This document shows, in pieces, positions 1 to 8,532 of a stretch of DNA of 64,000 nucleotides. Numbering within the stretch: position 1 is the first letter of the stretch; the number at the start of each line of letters is the position of its first letter. The position numbers were made by a program, and so were the translations under genes. The stretch spans positions 1-64,000 of the forward strand of contig NZ_JACXBW010000016.1 of assembly GCF_014712225.1 (NCBI RefSeq). Direction: 5' to 3'. Origin of the DNA: Pseudarthrobacter sulfonivorans. Its GTDB lineage: Bacteria > Actinomycetota > Actinomycetes > Actinomycetales > Micrococcaceae. A model generated the notes under the pieces. That model saw only the letters and a list, made by a program, of their open reading frames with translations. It was not told the origin of the DNA and made no database searches.

Positions 1-1
1 T

Positions 2-952
2 CACGGCGTGCCGCTGATCCCGGTCTACGTCTTCTACTCCATGTTCGGCTTCCAGCGCACGGGCGATGCCTTCTGGGCGGCCGGGGACCAGATGGCCCGC
101 GGCTTCATCATTGGCGCCACCGCCGGACGGACCACCCTGACCGGCGAAGGACTCCAGCACGCTGACGGCCACTCGCCGCTGCTCGCGTCCACCAACCCGG
201 CAGTGGTCACCTACGACCCCGCTTACGGGTACGAGATGGGCCACATCATGCGGGACGGCATCGAGCGCATGTACGGACCGGCCGCAAGCGGCGAAGGAAC
301 CGGAACTGCATCAGATCAGAATCTCATGTACTACCTCACCGTCTACAACGAGCCCATCACCCAGCCCAACGAACCCGAGAACCTCGACGTCAACGGTGTC
401 CTGAAAGGCATTCACAGGGTGTCGGCGTCGGACGTCGAAGGCCCCAAGAGCCAGATCCTGGCGTCAGGTGTCTCCGTTCCCTGGGCCATCGAAGCCCAGC
501 GGATCCTCGCCGAAGACTGGGGCGTCTCCGCCGACGTCTGGTCCGTCACCTCGTGGAACGAACTGCGCCGCGACGGCCTCGCCGCCGAGGAAGAGGCGTT
601 CCTGAACCCCGGCGAACCGGCCCGGAGCCCCTTCGTGGCACAGCAGCTGGCCGATGCCCAAGGACCCATCGTTGCCGTTTCGGACTACATGAAGGCCGTC
701 CCGGACCAGATCCGCCAGTTTGTGCCGAACGAGTTCGCCTCACTCGGCGCGGACGGCTTCGGCTTCTCCGACACCCGGGCAGCCGCCCGCCGCTTCTTCA
801 AAAATGACACGCACTCGATCGTGGTGAAGACCCTGCAACTGCTCGCGGCGAGGGGCGAGGTCGAGGAGGGCGCGCCGTCGTACGCCATGGACCGCTACAA
901 GCTCCTGGACGTGAACGCGGGGACCACGGGCGGGGCAGGCGGGGACGCCTGA
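2..952 (+). CDS. aceE: Pyruvate dehydrogenase E1 component, C-terminal part (truncated by window edge)
   Basis: This is the C-terminal ~316 residues of the homodimeric (AceE-type) thiamine-diphosphate E1 subunit, which decarboxylates pyruvate and passes the acetyl group to the E2 lipoyl domain. The frame is open from base 2, so the start lies outside the window. Visible family segments are 'YVFYSMFGFQRTGD', 'TAGRTTLTGEGLQHADGHS' and the C-terminal 'SWNELRRDG...LGADGFGFSDTR..ARRFF', typical of the E1 transketolase C-domain. A Gly/Ala-rich tail follows. A hairpin after the stop suggests the transcript ends there. The family is certain; nothing can be said about the missing N-terminus. Confidence 0.95.
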   Translation, partial: HGVPLIPVYVFYSMFGFQRTGDAFWAAGDQMARGFIIGATAGRTTLTGEGLQHADGHSPLLASTNPAVVTYDPAYGYEMGHIMRDGIERMYGPAASGEGTGTASDQNLMYYLTVYNEPITQPNEPENLDVNGVLKGIHRVSASDVEGPKSQILASGVSVPWAIEAQRILAEDWGVSADVWSVTSWNELRRDGLAAEEEAFLNPGEPARSPFVAQQLADAQGPIVAVSDYMKAVPDQIRQFVPNEFASLGADGFGFSDTRAAARRFFKNDTHSIVVKTLQLLAARGEVEEGAPSYAMDRYKLLDVNAGTTGGAGGDA

Positions 953-972
953 CACCGCATCAAGACGACGGT

Positions 973-1005
973 TGACGGCAGTGCTTCTCTACGACACTGC
1001 CGTCA
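973..1005 (+). terminator. Probable terminator hairpin after aceE
   Basis: A perfect 11-bp inverted repeat (TGACGGCAGTG / CACTGCCGTCA) with an 11-nt loop starts 21 bases after the aceE stop. There is no T-run, which is common for actinobacterial hairpin terminators. Confidence 0.6.
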
Positions 1006-1034
1006 CCTGTCATGTGGCTGGATAGGCTGGGGCG

Positions 1035-1643
1035 ATGGCTGACCAGTACGAACATCGGACGACGGCGGTGCTGCTCGCCGCCGGCGCCGGGTCCCGGCTG
1101 GGGCTCGGCCCCAAGGCCCTGCTGCGGTTCCGCGGCCGCACCCTCGTTGAAGTGCTCGCGGGCGTGCTGCTTGACGGCGGCTGCCGTGATGTCGTGGTTG
1201 TCCTTGGGGCAGACGCGGTGAGGGTGGCAGAGAACGCTGATCTGGCCGCATACACCGTCGTCCAGAACCCTGACTGGCAGACCGGGATGGGCGGCTCGTT
1301 CCGGTTGGGCATAGCGGCCGCGCCAGCAGGGGAACATGTGCTGATCGCCCTCGTGGACCAGCCGGGGCTCACCACAGAAATTGTCGCCAGGCTCCTGGCG
1401 CACCACCGGCCCGGCCGGGTGACCGCCGCGGCCTACCGCGGTGCGGACGGCGTCCTCCGGCGCGGCCATCCGCTGCTGCTGGACGCAACCCTGCGTGCCC
1501 AAGCGGCGGAGTCAGCAGCGGGCGACGCCGGTGCGCGGCTTTTCCTGCAGGAGCATCCGGACCTTGTCGATCTGGTGGACTGCGGCGACCAGTCCGGAGG
1601 AGGCGACGTGGACACGCCGGACCAGTTGGGGCTGCTCGAGTAA
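1035..1643 (+). CDS. MocA-like molybdenum cofactor nucleotidyltransferase
   Basis: The 202-residue protein has the NTP-transferase signature 'VLLAAGAGSRLGLGPKALL' near the N-terminus (residues ~10-30), then 'NPDWQTGMGGSFRLGI' and 'ALVDQPGL', which carries the metal-binding Asp. This is the MobA/MocA type, in which MocA adds CMP to molybdopterin to give the cytosine dinucleotide cofactor used by xanthine-dehydrogenase-family enzymes. The location two genes from the xanthine dehydrogenase operon supports that role. It converges on the next gene, with 2 bases between the stops. CTP rather than GTP use is inferred from family and context. Confidence 0.8.
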   Translation: MADQYEHRTTAVLLAAGAGSRLGLGPKALLRFRGRTLVEVLAGVLLDGGCRDVVVVLGADAVRVAENADLAAYTVVQNPDWQTGMGGSFRLGIAAAPAGEHVLIALVDQPGLTTEIVARLLAHHRPGRVTAAAYRGADGVLRRGHPLLLDATLRAQAAESAAGDAGARLFLQEHPDLVDLVDCGDQSGGGDVDTPDQLGLLE

Positions 1644-1645
1644 GG

Positions 1646-2296
1646 CTAGTGCTTCATTCCTGCTGAGAGCAGCTCCTCCAGTCCCCGCTTGAAACCGGAC
1701 CGTCCGCCATGGGCGGGATGCCTGACCTTGGGCGCGTCCAGGCCGCTGCGGGCCAGGCTGAGGTGCGCCACGTTGCCCACGGCCACCACCGATTCAATCG
1801 GAAAAAGTTCAACCAGCAGCCGCCAAAAGGGAGTTCCGAGGCCTGCTTCGGCTGCCGTTGGTGTGCGGTTGGACAGTGGCTGCCTTGGTACATGGGTGTG
1901 CCACGGGCAGGCGCTCCACAGCAGGGGAAGAAACTCCAGTTCTGCCAGGACTTCCCACATGACTGTCGCCGTCGGCTCGGCCGCCACCCCGGCAGCCTCG
2001 GCTGGCAGCACGTAGCCCTTCCCCGGCCCGAACAGCCCAAAACTGTTGGCTGGCCCCTCGAACATGGTGCGGTTGGTGAAGGGAACGCCGGTGATCCGCA
2101 TGCCCCTAAAGCCCGGGGCTTCACCCAGCAGCAGAACCTGCGGAGAACGGTCCAGCATTTCCTGGAGATAGGTCTCCAGGTTCCGCCGGCGGTGGGCATT
2201 GGCCTGGTCGGTGTGATCGAAGAAGTTGTTCAGCACGGGTCCTGACGGCACGGCCGAGAGCCGCTCCACGAAGGCGCTGATCGGAGACGCTGTCAT
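1646..2296 (-). CDS. Uracil-DNA glycosylase superfamily protein
   Basis: This 216-residue protein carries 'LLLGEAPGFRGMRITGVPFT' (residues ~55-75), the UDG-fold motif A region (GEAPG...G.PF), and a C-terminal 'VRHPAHGG', matching the 'HPS/HPA' motif B region. It resembles the UDG-like family annotated in many actinobacteria rather than classical Ung, which has GQDPYH. The expected role is hydrolytic removal of deaminated bases from DNA, but substrate use is unproven. It lies in tandem with the downstream-facing aldo/keto reductase, with 41 bases between them. Confidence 0.7.
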   Translation of the reverse strand: MTASPISAFVERLSAVPSGPVLNNFFDHTDQANAHRRRNLETYLQEMLDRSPQVLLLGEAPGFRGMRITGVPFTNRTMFEGPANSFGLFGPGKGYVLPAEAAGVAAEPTATVMWEVLAELEFLPLLWSACPWHTHVPRQPLSNRTPTAAEAGLGTPFWRLLVELFPIESVVAVGNVAHLSLARSGLDAPKVRHPAHGGRSGFKRGLEELLSAGMKH

Positions 2297-2337
2297 TCGC
2301 CGTCCTTATTGAAAGCGCACGGGCAGAATCCCGGTGC

Positions 2338-3318
2338 CTACCAGCGCGGATGGATAGCGTCCCGGAAATAGTGGTCGTAGATCCAGCGGACACCGGCGTC
2401 GAACTCTTCAGTGATGCTGACCGAAGCCGCGGCAGCATTCGCCGTGGCTTGGTCCACGTTGCGTGCCCCGGGGATCACGGACGTGACGCCGTCCTGCGCG
2501 GCGATCCAGGCGATGGCCGCCTGGGCGGTGCTTGCACCGGATGGGACCAGTTGCTCGAACTCCGCCACGGCCTTCAGCCCTAGCTCGTAGTCCACACCCG
2601 AGAACGTCTCACCGACGTCGAACGATTCGCCGCTGCGGTTGTAGTTGCGGTGGTCGTTCGCCGCGAAGGACGTGTCCTTGGTGTACTTGCCTGTGAGCAG
2701 GCCGGAGGCGAGGGGAACGCGGGCGATGATGCCTACGCCCGCTGCCTTCGCCGCAGGCAGGACCTCGTCAAGCGGCTTCAGGCGGAAGGCGTTAAGAATG
2801 ATCTGGACGGAGGCGGTGCCTTTATGCCGGATGGCTTCCAGTGCCTCATCGGTGCGTTCCACGCTGACGCCGTAGTTGCGGATGGCCCCTTCGGAAACGA
2901 GAGTGTCCAGCGCGTCATACATGGCGGAGTTGCTGTAAACGGCGGTGGGCGGGCAGTGCAGCTGGACCAGGTCCAGGGTGTCGGTGCCCAGGTTTCTGCG
3001 GGACCGGTCCACCCACTGGCGGAAGTTGGCCAGCGTGTAGTTTTCCGGTTTCTGGTCCACCCGGCGGCCCATTTTGGTGGCCACGGTGATGTCCAGCCCG
3101 GGATTGTCCGCAAGGAACGTGCCGATGGCCTGTTCGCTCTTACCGTCGCCGTATACGTCGGCTGTGTCGAAGAACGTCACGCCTGCCTCCACGGAGGCCG
3201 CCAGGATGGCCTGTGCCTGTGCCGGGTCCACATGCCCCCAGTCGGCCCCGAGCTGCCAGGTCCCCAGTCCGACGACGGAAACTTCCCGTCCGGTCCTGCC
3301 TAAGATGCGCTGTTCCAT
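2338..3318 (-). CDS. Aldo/keto reductase
   Basis: A 326-residue (alpha/beta)8 NADPH-dependent oxidoreductase. The N-terminal 'VVGLGTWQLGADWG' and 'FFDTADVYGDGKSEQAIG' hold the catalytic Asp and Tyr; 'VATKMGRR' holds the Lys and 'VQLHCPP' the His. The C-terminal 'IPGARNVDQATANAAA' is the cofactor phosphate-binding segment of the YajO/Tas-like subfamily. The substrate is not predictable. It ends 42 bases before the uracil-glycosylase-like gene on the same strand, and its promoter region lies beside the end of the xanthine dehydrogenase operon. Confidence 0.88.
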   Translation of the reverse strand: MEQRILGRTGREVSVVGLGTWQLGADWGHVDPAQAQAILAASVEAGVTFFDTADVYGDGKSEQAIGTFLADNPGLDITVATKMGRRVDQKPENYTLANFRQWVDRSRRNLGTDTLDLVQLHCPPTAVYSNSAMYDALDTLVSEGAIRNYGVSVERTDEALEAIRHKGTASVQIILNAFRLKPLDEVLPAAKAAGVGIIARVPLASGLLTGKYTKDTSFAANDHRNYNRSGESFDVGETFSGVDYELGLKAVAEFEQLVPSGASTAQAAIAWIAAQDGVTSVIPGARNVDQATANAAAASVSITEEFDAGVRWIYDHYFRDAIHPRW

Positions 3319-3397
3319 CCCACGACTATATGCAACGCGGGGTCAGATCCGGCCCATCTGGGACGCTTTATTGGGCCTAATCTGACCGCGCGTTGCC

Positions 3398-6250
3398 TTA
3401 GGATCCTGCTGCGTGTTCCAACGCGGGCGCGGCGGCTTCCTTGAGCCCTAGGTAGATCTTGTCCCGCGCGATGGGCAACGACGCGAACCGGACGCCGGTG
3501 GCATCCCGGATGGCGTTCGCCAGGGCAGGTGCCACGGGGTTGAAGGGGCTTTCGCTCATGGACTTGGCGCCGAGCGGGCCCAGTTTGTCGTTGGTGTCGG
3601 CGAAGTAGACCTCGCTCCGGGGCACGTCCGCGAAAGTGGGGATGTGGTACTGCCGGAGGATGTCGGTGGTGACCCGGCCGGCGTCGTCCACCACCACCTC
3701 CTCGTACAGCGCAGCACCCAGCGCCTGCGCGATCCCGCCCTCGATCTGGCCCCTGCACTGCCGCGGATTGACCACCACGCCGGCGTCGGCGGCCTGGACG
3801 CTCTGCAGGATCCGCAATTCCCCCGTGCCGCGGTTCACCGCCACCCGGAAGCCGTGCACGTTGAACGCGACGGACCGCGGCGTGCCGCCCCAGCGGCCTT
3901 CAGCGGCGAGTTCGACGCCGGCTTCCGCTGCCGCGTGCGCCAGTTCCGCCAGCGGCACGGGCGTTCCCTCGCAGACAACGGTGTCGCCGTCGAGGACGCA
4001 GCCGGAGGACTGGATCTGGCGGATCCCGGCGGCGAACGCCCGGATCCGGACGGCCAGTTCCTCCGCGGCGGCGAGCGTCGCCTTCCCGGCCACCACGGTG
4101 CCCGCCGATCCGAACGCGCCGGTGTCATGCTCGATCAGGTCCGTGTCCGACTGCCGGACGGCAACCCGCGAGGCTTCCGTGGACAGCGCGGTGGCGGCGA
4201 GCTGGGCGTGCACCGTGGTGGTGCCGTTGCCGAACTCGGCAGTGCCGACGTCGGCCTGGTATGTTCCGTCCGGCAGGAGCCGGAGCTTGGAATGGGCGAA
4301 GTGGCCACGCGGCGGCACCGTGTCGATCATGGACAGCGCGGTGCCTTCCCCGGTGGCCCAGTCCGGGCCGAGCTGGTCCAGCCCCGCCGCGCGGTAGCGT
4401 TCGGCACCCCGGTCCAGGGCGTCACGGACCAGGCGCGTGCACTGCTCCAGGCCGTAGCTGCCGTAGTGGACGTCCTCCTCAGGCTCGGAATGGGTGGACA
4501 ACATATGGTCGCCTTCGCGCACCATGTTCCGGCGGCGGAATTCCAGCGGATCCATCCCGATGCCGATCGCAAGCTCGTCCATGGCCGATTCGATGGCAAA
4601 GATCATCTGGCTCAGCCCGTACCCGCGGAAGGCGCCGGAGGGAACGGTGTTGGTGTAGACCGCCTGGGCGTCCACCTTCTTGTTCCCGCACTTGTAGACA
4701 GCCAGGGACTCGCCGCAGCCATGGAACATCACGCCCGGGCCGTGGTTCCCGTAGGCACCCGTGTTGGTCAGGACATCAAGCTTCAGCGCCGTGAGCCTGC
4801 CGTCGGCGCTGGCGCCTGCCTTGAGCTTGATGGTGAACGGATGCCGGGTGGTGGTGGCGGTGAACTGCTCCGTCCGGGTCAGTTCGAGCTGGACGGGCCG
4901 CCCCAGCTTCAAGGCCGCGAGCGCCACGATGTCTTCTGTCAGCACTTCCTGCTTGCCGCCGAAACCGCCGCCCACCCGGCCCGCCACCACGTGGACCTGC
5001 TGCTCCGGCAGCCCGAAGACCCGGCACAGGGTGCGGCGGACCAGGAACGGGACCTGGCTGGAGGTGCGGACCTGCAGCCGGCCGTCGCCGTCCACTTCCG
5101 CGATGGCGGCGTGGGTTTCCAGGGCGACGTGCTGGACGCGCTGGGTCTGGTACGTCTGTTCGTGGATGAAGCTGGCGGCCGCGAAGCCGTCCTTCACGCT
5201 CCCCAGTTCGGAATGCAGTTCCGCCACCACGTTTTCCCCGGGCCGGGCAATCCGGGCCGTGGACGCGTCCTTCTCGCCGTGCAGCGTGGGGGCGCCGGGA
5301 CGGATGGCGTCCTGCGGGCTGAATACGGCGTCGAGGAGTTCATACTCCACGGCGAGGGCCCGGATACCCGCTTCGGCGGCCTGAAGGGATTCGGCGACGA
5401 CGGCGGCGACCCGCTGCCCGATGAACCTGACCACGTCATCCAGCACGCGGGTGTCGTCGGGGTCGTCCGTATAGAGCTCGTGCTGGGCGGTGGAGAACAG
5501 TTGCGCCGGGGCGTCCTGGTGCGTCAACACGGCCACCACGCCGGGCAGCTTCAGGGCGGCATCCGTGCTGATGCTGAGGATGCGGGCGTGGGCGTGCGGC
5601 GAGCGCAGGAGTTTCAGGTGCAGCAGCCCCGGCAACTGGTCCGCCGGGACATCGAGGGTGTAGCGGGCGGTGCCGGTAACCACGGCGCGGCTGGCGGGCG
5701 CCGGGACATCGTCACCCAGCTGTCCCGGCTGCGGGTCAGGCTGGCCCTCTCCCGCGATCCCGGAGCCCTGGCCGGCCGGATCGGGGTGCCCGGAGTGCCC
5801 GCAGACGGCGTCCGCGATGGCCCGGTAGCCCGTGCAGCGGCACAGGTTGCCCTTGAGGTTGCGGGGCAGGTTCTCCTTCTGATCGTCGGTGAAAGTTGCC
5901 GCAGTCATCAGCATGCCGGCGGTGCAAAAGCCACACTGGAAGCCCTGCCGCTCGAGGAACTGCTGCTGGACCGGGTGCAGTTCCCCGCCCGCGGTTTCTG
6001 CCGTTCCGGCCGCGCCCGACGTACCGGCCAGGCCCTCGATGGTGGTGACGGCATGGCCCTCGGCCCGGACCGCCGGGTAGATGCAGCTGTGCACCGGCGT
6101 TCCGTCCACGTGCACGGTGCAGGCACCGCAGTCGCCGCCGTCGCAGCCCTTTTTGACGCCCAGGTTGCCCTGCTCCCGCAGGAAGGTCCGCAGGCACTGC
6201 CCCGGACGCGGCCCGGCTTCTGCCGGAATGCCGTTGATCTCGATGGCCAT
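3398..6250 (-). CDS. Xanthine dehydrogenase, fused [2Fe-2S] and molybdopterin-binding subunit
   Basis: This 950-residue protein joins two parts of a xanthine dehydrogenase. Residues ~1-160 are the 2Fe-2S region, with a plant-type cluster at C36, C41, C44 and C56 (GCDGGDCGAC...HSC) and a second cluster at 'CGFCTAG' and 'CRCTGY'. From about residue 190 follows the molybdenum domain: 'GTARYTLDVPADQLPG', 'GGGFGGKQE', 'GAFRGYG', 'VVNPRQCRGQIEGG', and 'SESPFNPVAPALANAI' with the catalytic Glu. It oxidises hypoxanthine/xanthine to urate. The open frame extends 59 codons further upstream, but the ATG at 6250 matches the ferredoxin-domain start, has AGGAAG before it and lies 2 bases after the FAD-subunit stop. 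FAD sits on a separate polypeptide. Confidence 0.9.
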   Translation of the reverse strand: MAIEINGIPAEAGPRPGQCLRTFLREQGNLGVKKGCDGGDCGACTVHVDGTPVHSCIYPAVRAEGHAVTTIEGLAGTSGAAGTAETAGGELHPVQQQFLERQGFQCGFCTAGMLMTAATFTDDQKENLPRNLKGNLCRCTGYRAIADAVCGHSGHPDPAGQGSGIAGEGQPDPQPGQLGDDVPAPASRAVVTGTARYTLDVPADQLPGLLHLKLLRSPHAHARILSISTDAALKLPGVVAVLTHQDAPAQLFSTAQHELYTDDPDDTRVLDDVVRFIGQRVAAVVAESLQAAEAGIRALAVEYELLDAVFSPQDAIRPGAPTLHGEKDASTARIARPGENVVAELHSELGSVKDGFAAASFIHEQTYQTQRVQHVALETHAAIAEVDGDGRLQVRTSSQVPFLVRRTLCRVFGLPEQQVHVVAGRVGGGFGGKQEVLTEDIVALAALKLGRPVQLELTRTEQFTATTTRHPFTIKLKAGASADGRLTALKLDVLTNTGAYGNHGPGVMFHGCGESLAVYKCGNKKVDAQAVYTNTVPSGAFRGYGLSQMIFAIESAMDELAIGIGMDPLEFRRRNMVREGDHMLSTHSEPEEDVHYGSYGLEQCTRLVRDALDRGAERYRAAGLDQLGPDWATGEGTALSMIDTVPPRGHFAHSKLRLLPDGTYQADVGTAEFGNGTTTVHAQLAATALSTEASRVAVRQSDTDLIEHDTGAFGSAGTVVAGKATLAAAEELAVRIRAFAAGIRQIQSSGCVLDGDTVVCEGTPVPLAELAHAAAEAGVELAAEGRWGGTPRSVAFNVHGFRVAVNRGTGELRILQSVQAADAGVVVNPRQCRGQIEGGIAQALGAALYEEVVVDDAGRVTTDILRQYHIPTFADVPRSEVYFADTNDKLGPLGAKSMSESPFNPVAPALANAIRDATGVRFASLPIARDKIYLGLKEAAAPALEHAAGS

Positions 6251-6252
6251 GC

Positions 6253-7203
6253 TCAGGCCCCTTCCTGCTGGGGGCTGCGCCCTGACGTGTGCCGCGACGC
6301 GCGGGTCGAATTGCGGGCCTCTGGTGGCCAGAAGTCGCCGGACACGTTCACGTCCGGCGACCCTTCGGGGGCCGCGAGTTCGGCGCGGATCTCGTCGGCG
6401 AGGCGGTAGGTCATGTCCCGGCGCCACGCCGGCAGCCCGTGGATGTCGTTGTGGTAGAGGTCTTCCGGGATCGCGTCGCCCAGCGCGGCCGCGAGCTCCG
6501 CAGCCTCCGGCAGGTGCCCGAAGCGCAGCTGCACGGGCCGTTTGGTCGAGGCGGTGACGGTCAGGACCAGGGAGGTGCCGCCGTCAAGCCTTCCGATCAG
6601 CAGCACGCCGGAGCGTCCCAGGTTGCTCAGGGACAGGCGGCGGAACGCCACCCGTGAGGCAAGGGCCGACGCCGGGACGTGGATGCTGCGAAGCAGCTCG
6701 CCGCGTGCCAGGCCGTTTGTTCCGTCCCCCGTGACGAGGTCGGTCACCGGCACGGTGCGGCTGGCGCCGCCCGGCCCCAGGATGGTGGCCTCGGCGTCGA
6801 GCCCTGCGCAGAGGGAGGTCATGGGTCCGGCGGGGAGCGCCGTGCAGACGTTTCCGCCCACCGTGGACATGTTCCAGACCTTGAAGGAGGCCACAAACGA
6901 GTCGCAGCAGGGCCGAATCAGGTCGAGTCCGGGCCAGTCGCGGCGCGACAGGTCGGGTGATGCCGGGAGGGCATAAAGCTCCGCGACGGTGCAGGTTGAG
7001 GCCAGCTCGATGCCGGCGTCAGTGACGGTGATGGGCGTCCAGCCCGCCGAGCCGAGGTCCAGGAGGCGCTTGAGCGGTTCTGGCCCGAAGGCGTAGCTGC
7101 CGTAGGAAAACAGGACGGTGCCGCCGGCCAGCCAGGCGTCGCCGTCGCGCCATTCGGCCGGGTCCGTTGTAGGGACCACGGCCTCGATGGTGTTCATGTC
7201 CAT
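6253..7203 (-). CDS. Xanthine dehydrogenase FAD-binding subunit
   Basis: A 316-residue FAD-binding subunit of the molybdopterin dehydrogenase family. It has 'WLAGGTVLF' near residue 25 (AGGT pyrophosphate loop), 'VWNMSTVGGNVCTALPAGP' (TVGGN/CTALPAGP flavin motif) and a CO-dehydrogenase-flavoprotein-type C-terminal domain. It passes electrons from the iron-sulfur clusters of the downstream fused subunit to NAD+. ATG 7203 has AGGAG at good spacing; a second ATG at 7197 overlaps the XdhC stop by 4 bases and is also possible. Translational coupling with XdhC upstream and the fused subunit downstream makes this one operon. Confidence 0.88.
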   Translation of the reverse strand: MDMNTIEAVVPTTDPAEWRDGDAWLAGGTVLFSYGSYAFGPEPLKRLLDLGSAGWTPITVTDAGIELASTCTVAELYALPASPDLSRRDWPGLDLIRPCCDSFVASFKVWNMSTVGGNVCTALPAGPMTSLCAGLDAEATILGPGGASRTVPVTDLVTGDGTNGLARGELLRSIHVPASALASRVAFRRLSLSNLGRSGVLLIGRLDGGTSLVLTVTASTKRPVQLRFGHLPEAAELAAALGDAIPEDLYHNDIHGLPAWRRDMTYRLADEIRAELAAPEGSPDVNVSGDFWPPEARNSTRASRHTSGRSPQQEGA

Positions 7204-8417
7204 GCGATCTCCTGCTGGCTGATGGCGGGCGCCGGCTGCGCTCCGGGTTGGTGGGCGCAGCGTCCGGCGGGCTGGTGGATGGGTCCGGAGGTGTCCCGCA
7301 GCGGTGTGCAGGATTGCTTCCGGCTGCGGGAAGCGATGAGTTCCGCGGTGACGGACACGGCAACCTCGGCCGGGGTCACGGCTCCGAGGTCCAGGCCGAT
7401 CGGTGAATGCAGCTGCGCGATCCGTTCGGGCCGCACTCCGGCGTTCAGGAGGTCATCAACCCGCTGGAGGTGGCTGCGCCGCGATCCCATGGCACCGATA
7501 TAGGCAAGGTCCAGGCCCAGCGCGGTTTCCAGCAGCGGGATGTCGAATTTGGGGTCGTGCGTGAGGACGCAGGCGACTGTGCGTTGGTCCAGCCGGCCTG
7601 CAGCCGCTTCAGCTGCGAGATACCGGTGAGGCCAGTCAGTGACCACCTCGTCGGCGCTCGCGAACCGGGCTTGGGTGGCGAACGCGGGACGGGCGTCCAC
7701 CAGGGTGACGTGGTAGCCCAGCAGTTTGGCGGCGGGCAGCAGGGCCGCGCCGAAGTCATTGGCGCCGAACACCAGCATGCGCGGCGGGGCGAGCCGGGTC
7801 TCGACGAGGAGCGTGAGGGGTTCGCCGGCGCACGTGCCGGGCGCGGCCAGGTGCAGAACCCCCGTGGAGCCGCCGTGCAGGAAGGACTCGAGCTGCGCGG
7901 CCCGGGCGTGGTCCACGCCAGAGGTTGCCGCCACGCCCAGCAGCGCGCGGACTTCCGGGGACCCGGCCACGCTGAACGTGGCCGGGTCCGGAATCACGAC
8001 GGCGCCGCTGCCGCCGGCGTCCAGCCGGCGAATCAATGCCACGGGCTCCCCCGGCCGGACGGAGACCAGCTGCCGAAGGGCTTCCCGCAACTGGGGGTTG
8101 CGGTCGGCGGGCTCGATGTGGATCTCCAGCTCACCGCCGCAGGTGAGTCCGGCGGCGAAAGCGTCGGCGGCACTGTAGCCGAAGGTCCCGTGGCGGGTGC
8201 CGCCGTCGTCCATTGACTCCAGGGCGAGCGCCACCACGGTTCCCTCCACACAACCGCCGGACAGGCTGCCCAGGACGGCACCGGACTCGGAGACCAGCAT
8301 GGACGTGCCCACCGGGCGCGGCACCGAGCCGGTCGCCGCCACGACGGTGGCCGCGGCGTACCGCTGGCCGGCCAGGGCAGGCGGCCAGGCACTGAGCGAA
8401 GGTATCAGGTCCAGCAT
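7194..8417 (-). CDS. xdhC: XdhC-family molybdenum cofactor insertion/sulfuration factor
   Basis: A 407-residue XdhC/CoxI-family protein. The N-terminal XdhC domain has 'ATVVAATGSVPRPVGTSMLV', 'GSLSGGCVEG' and a conserved Cys ('GLTCGGELEI'). The C-terminal Rossmann domain has 'VFGANDFGAALLPAAKLLGYHVTLVDARP' and 'GAMGSRRSHLQRVDDLL'. XdhC binds the molybdenum cofactor, promotes its sulfuration and delivers it to xanthine dehydrogenase; it is not part of the final enzyme. AAGGAG precedes the ATG at 8417. It is the first gene of the xdh operon and overlaps the FAD subunit gene. Confidence 0.9.
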   Translation of the reverse strand: MLDLIPSLSAWPPALAGQRYAAATVVAATGSVPRPVGTSMLVSESGAVLGSLSGGCVEGTVVALALESMDDGGTRHGTFGYSAADAFAAGLTCGGELEIHIEPADRNPQLREALRQLVSVRPGEPVALIRRLDAGGSGAVVIPDPATFSVAGSPEVRALLGVAATSGVDHARAAQLESFLHGGSTGVLHLAAPGTCAGEPLTLLVETRLAPPRMLVFGANDFGAALLPAAKLLGYHVTLVDARPAFATQARFASADEVVTDWPHRYLAAEAAAGRLDQRTVACVLTHDPKFDIPLLETALGLDLAYIGAMGSRRSHLQRVDDLLNAGVRPERIAQLHSPIGLDLGAVTPAEVAVSVTAELIASRSRKQSCTPLRDTSGPIHQPAGRCAHQPGAQPAPAISQQEIAWT

Positions 8418-8532
8418 GGCGGCACTCCTTCATCCGGCGCGGCGGTGGTTTCCATATTGTCGTTCCTATCGGGGGCCGGACCAAGCACCGGTCCGGCGGT
8501 TGTGTTTCGGAAAGCGCTCGGGCAGGCCGGTG

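Noticed and set aside
3644..6409. A 921-codon open frame antisense to the xanthine dehydrogenase fusion gene
   Set aside because: It mirrors the real gene's codon pattern, has Gly/Arg/Val-rich composition with no recognisable domain, and such long shadow frames are expected in high-GC DNA.
8446..8463. TTTCCATATTGTCGTTCC upstream of xdhC as another IclR operator
   Set aside because: Only about 9 of 15 positions fit the motif and the right half lacks GGAA symmetry.
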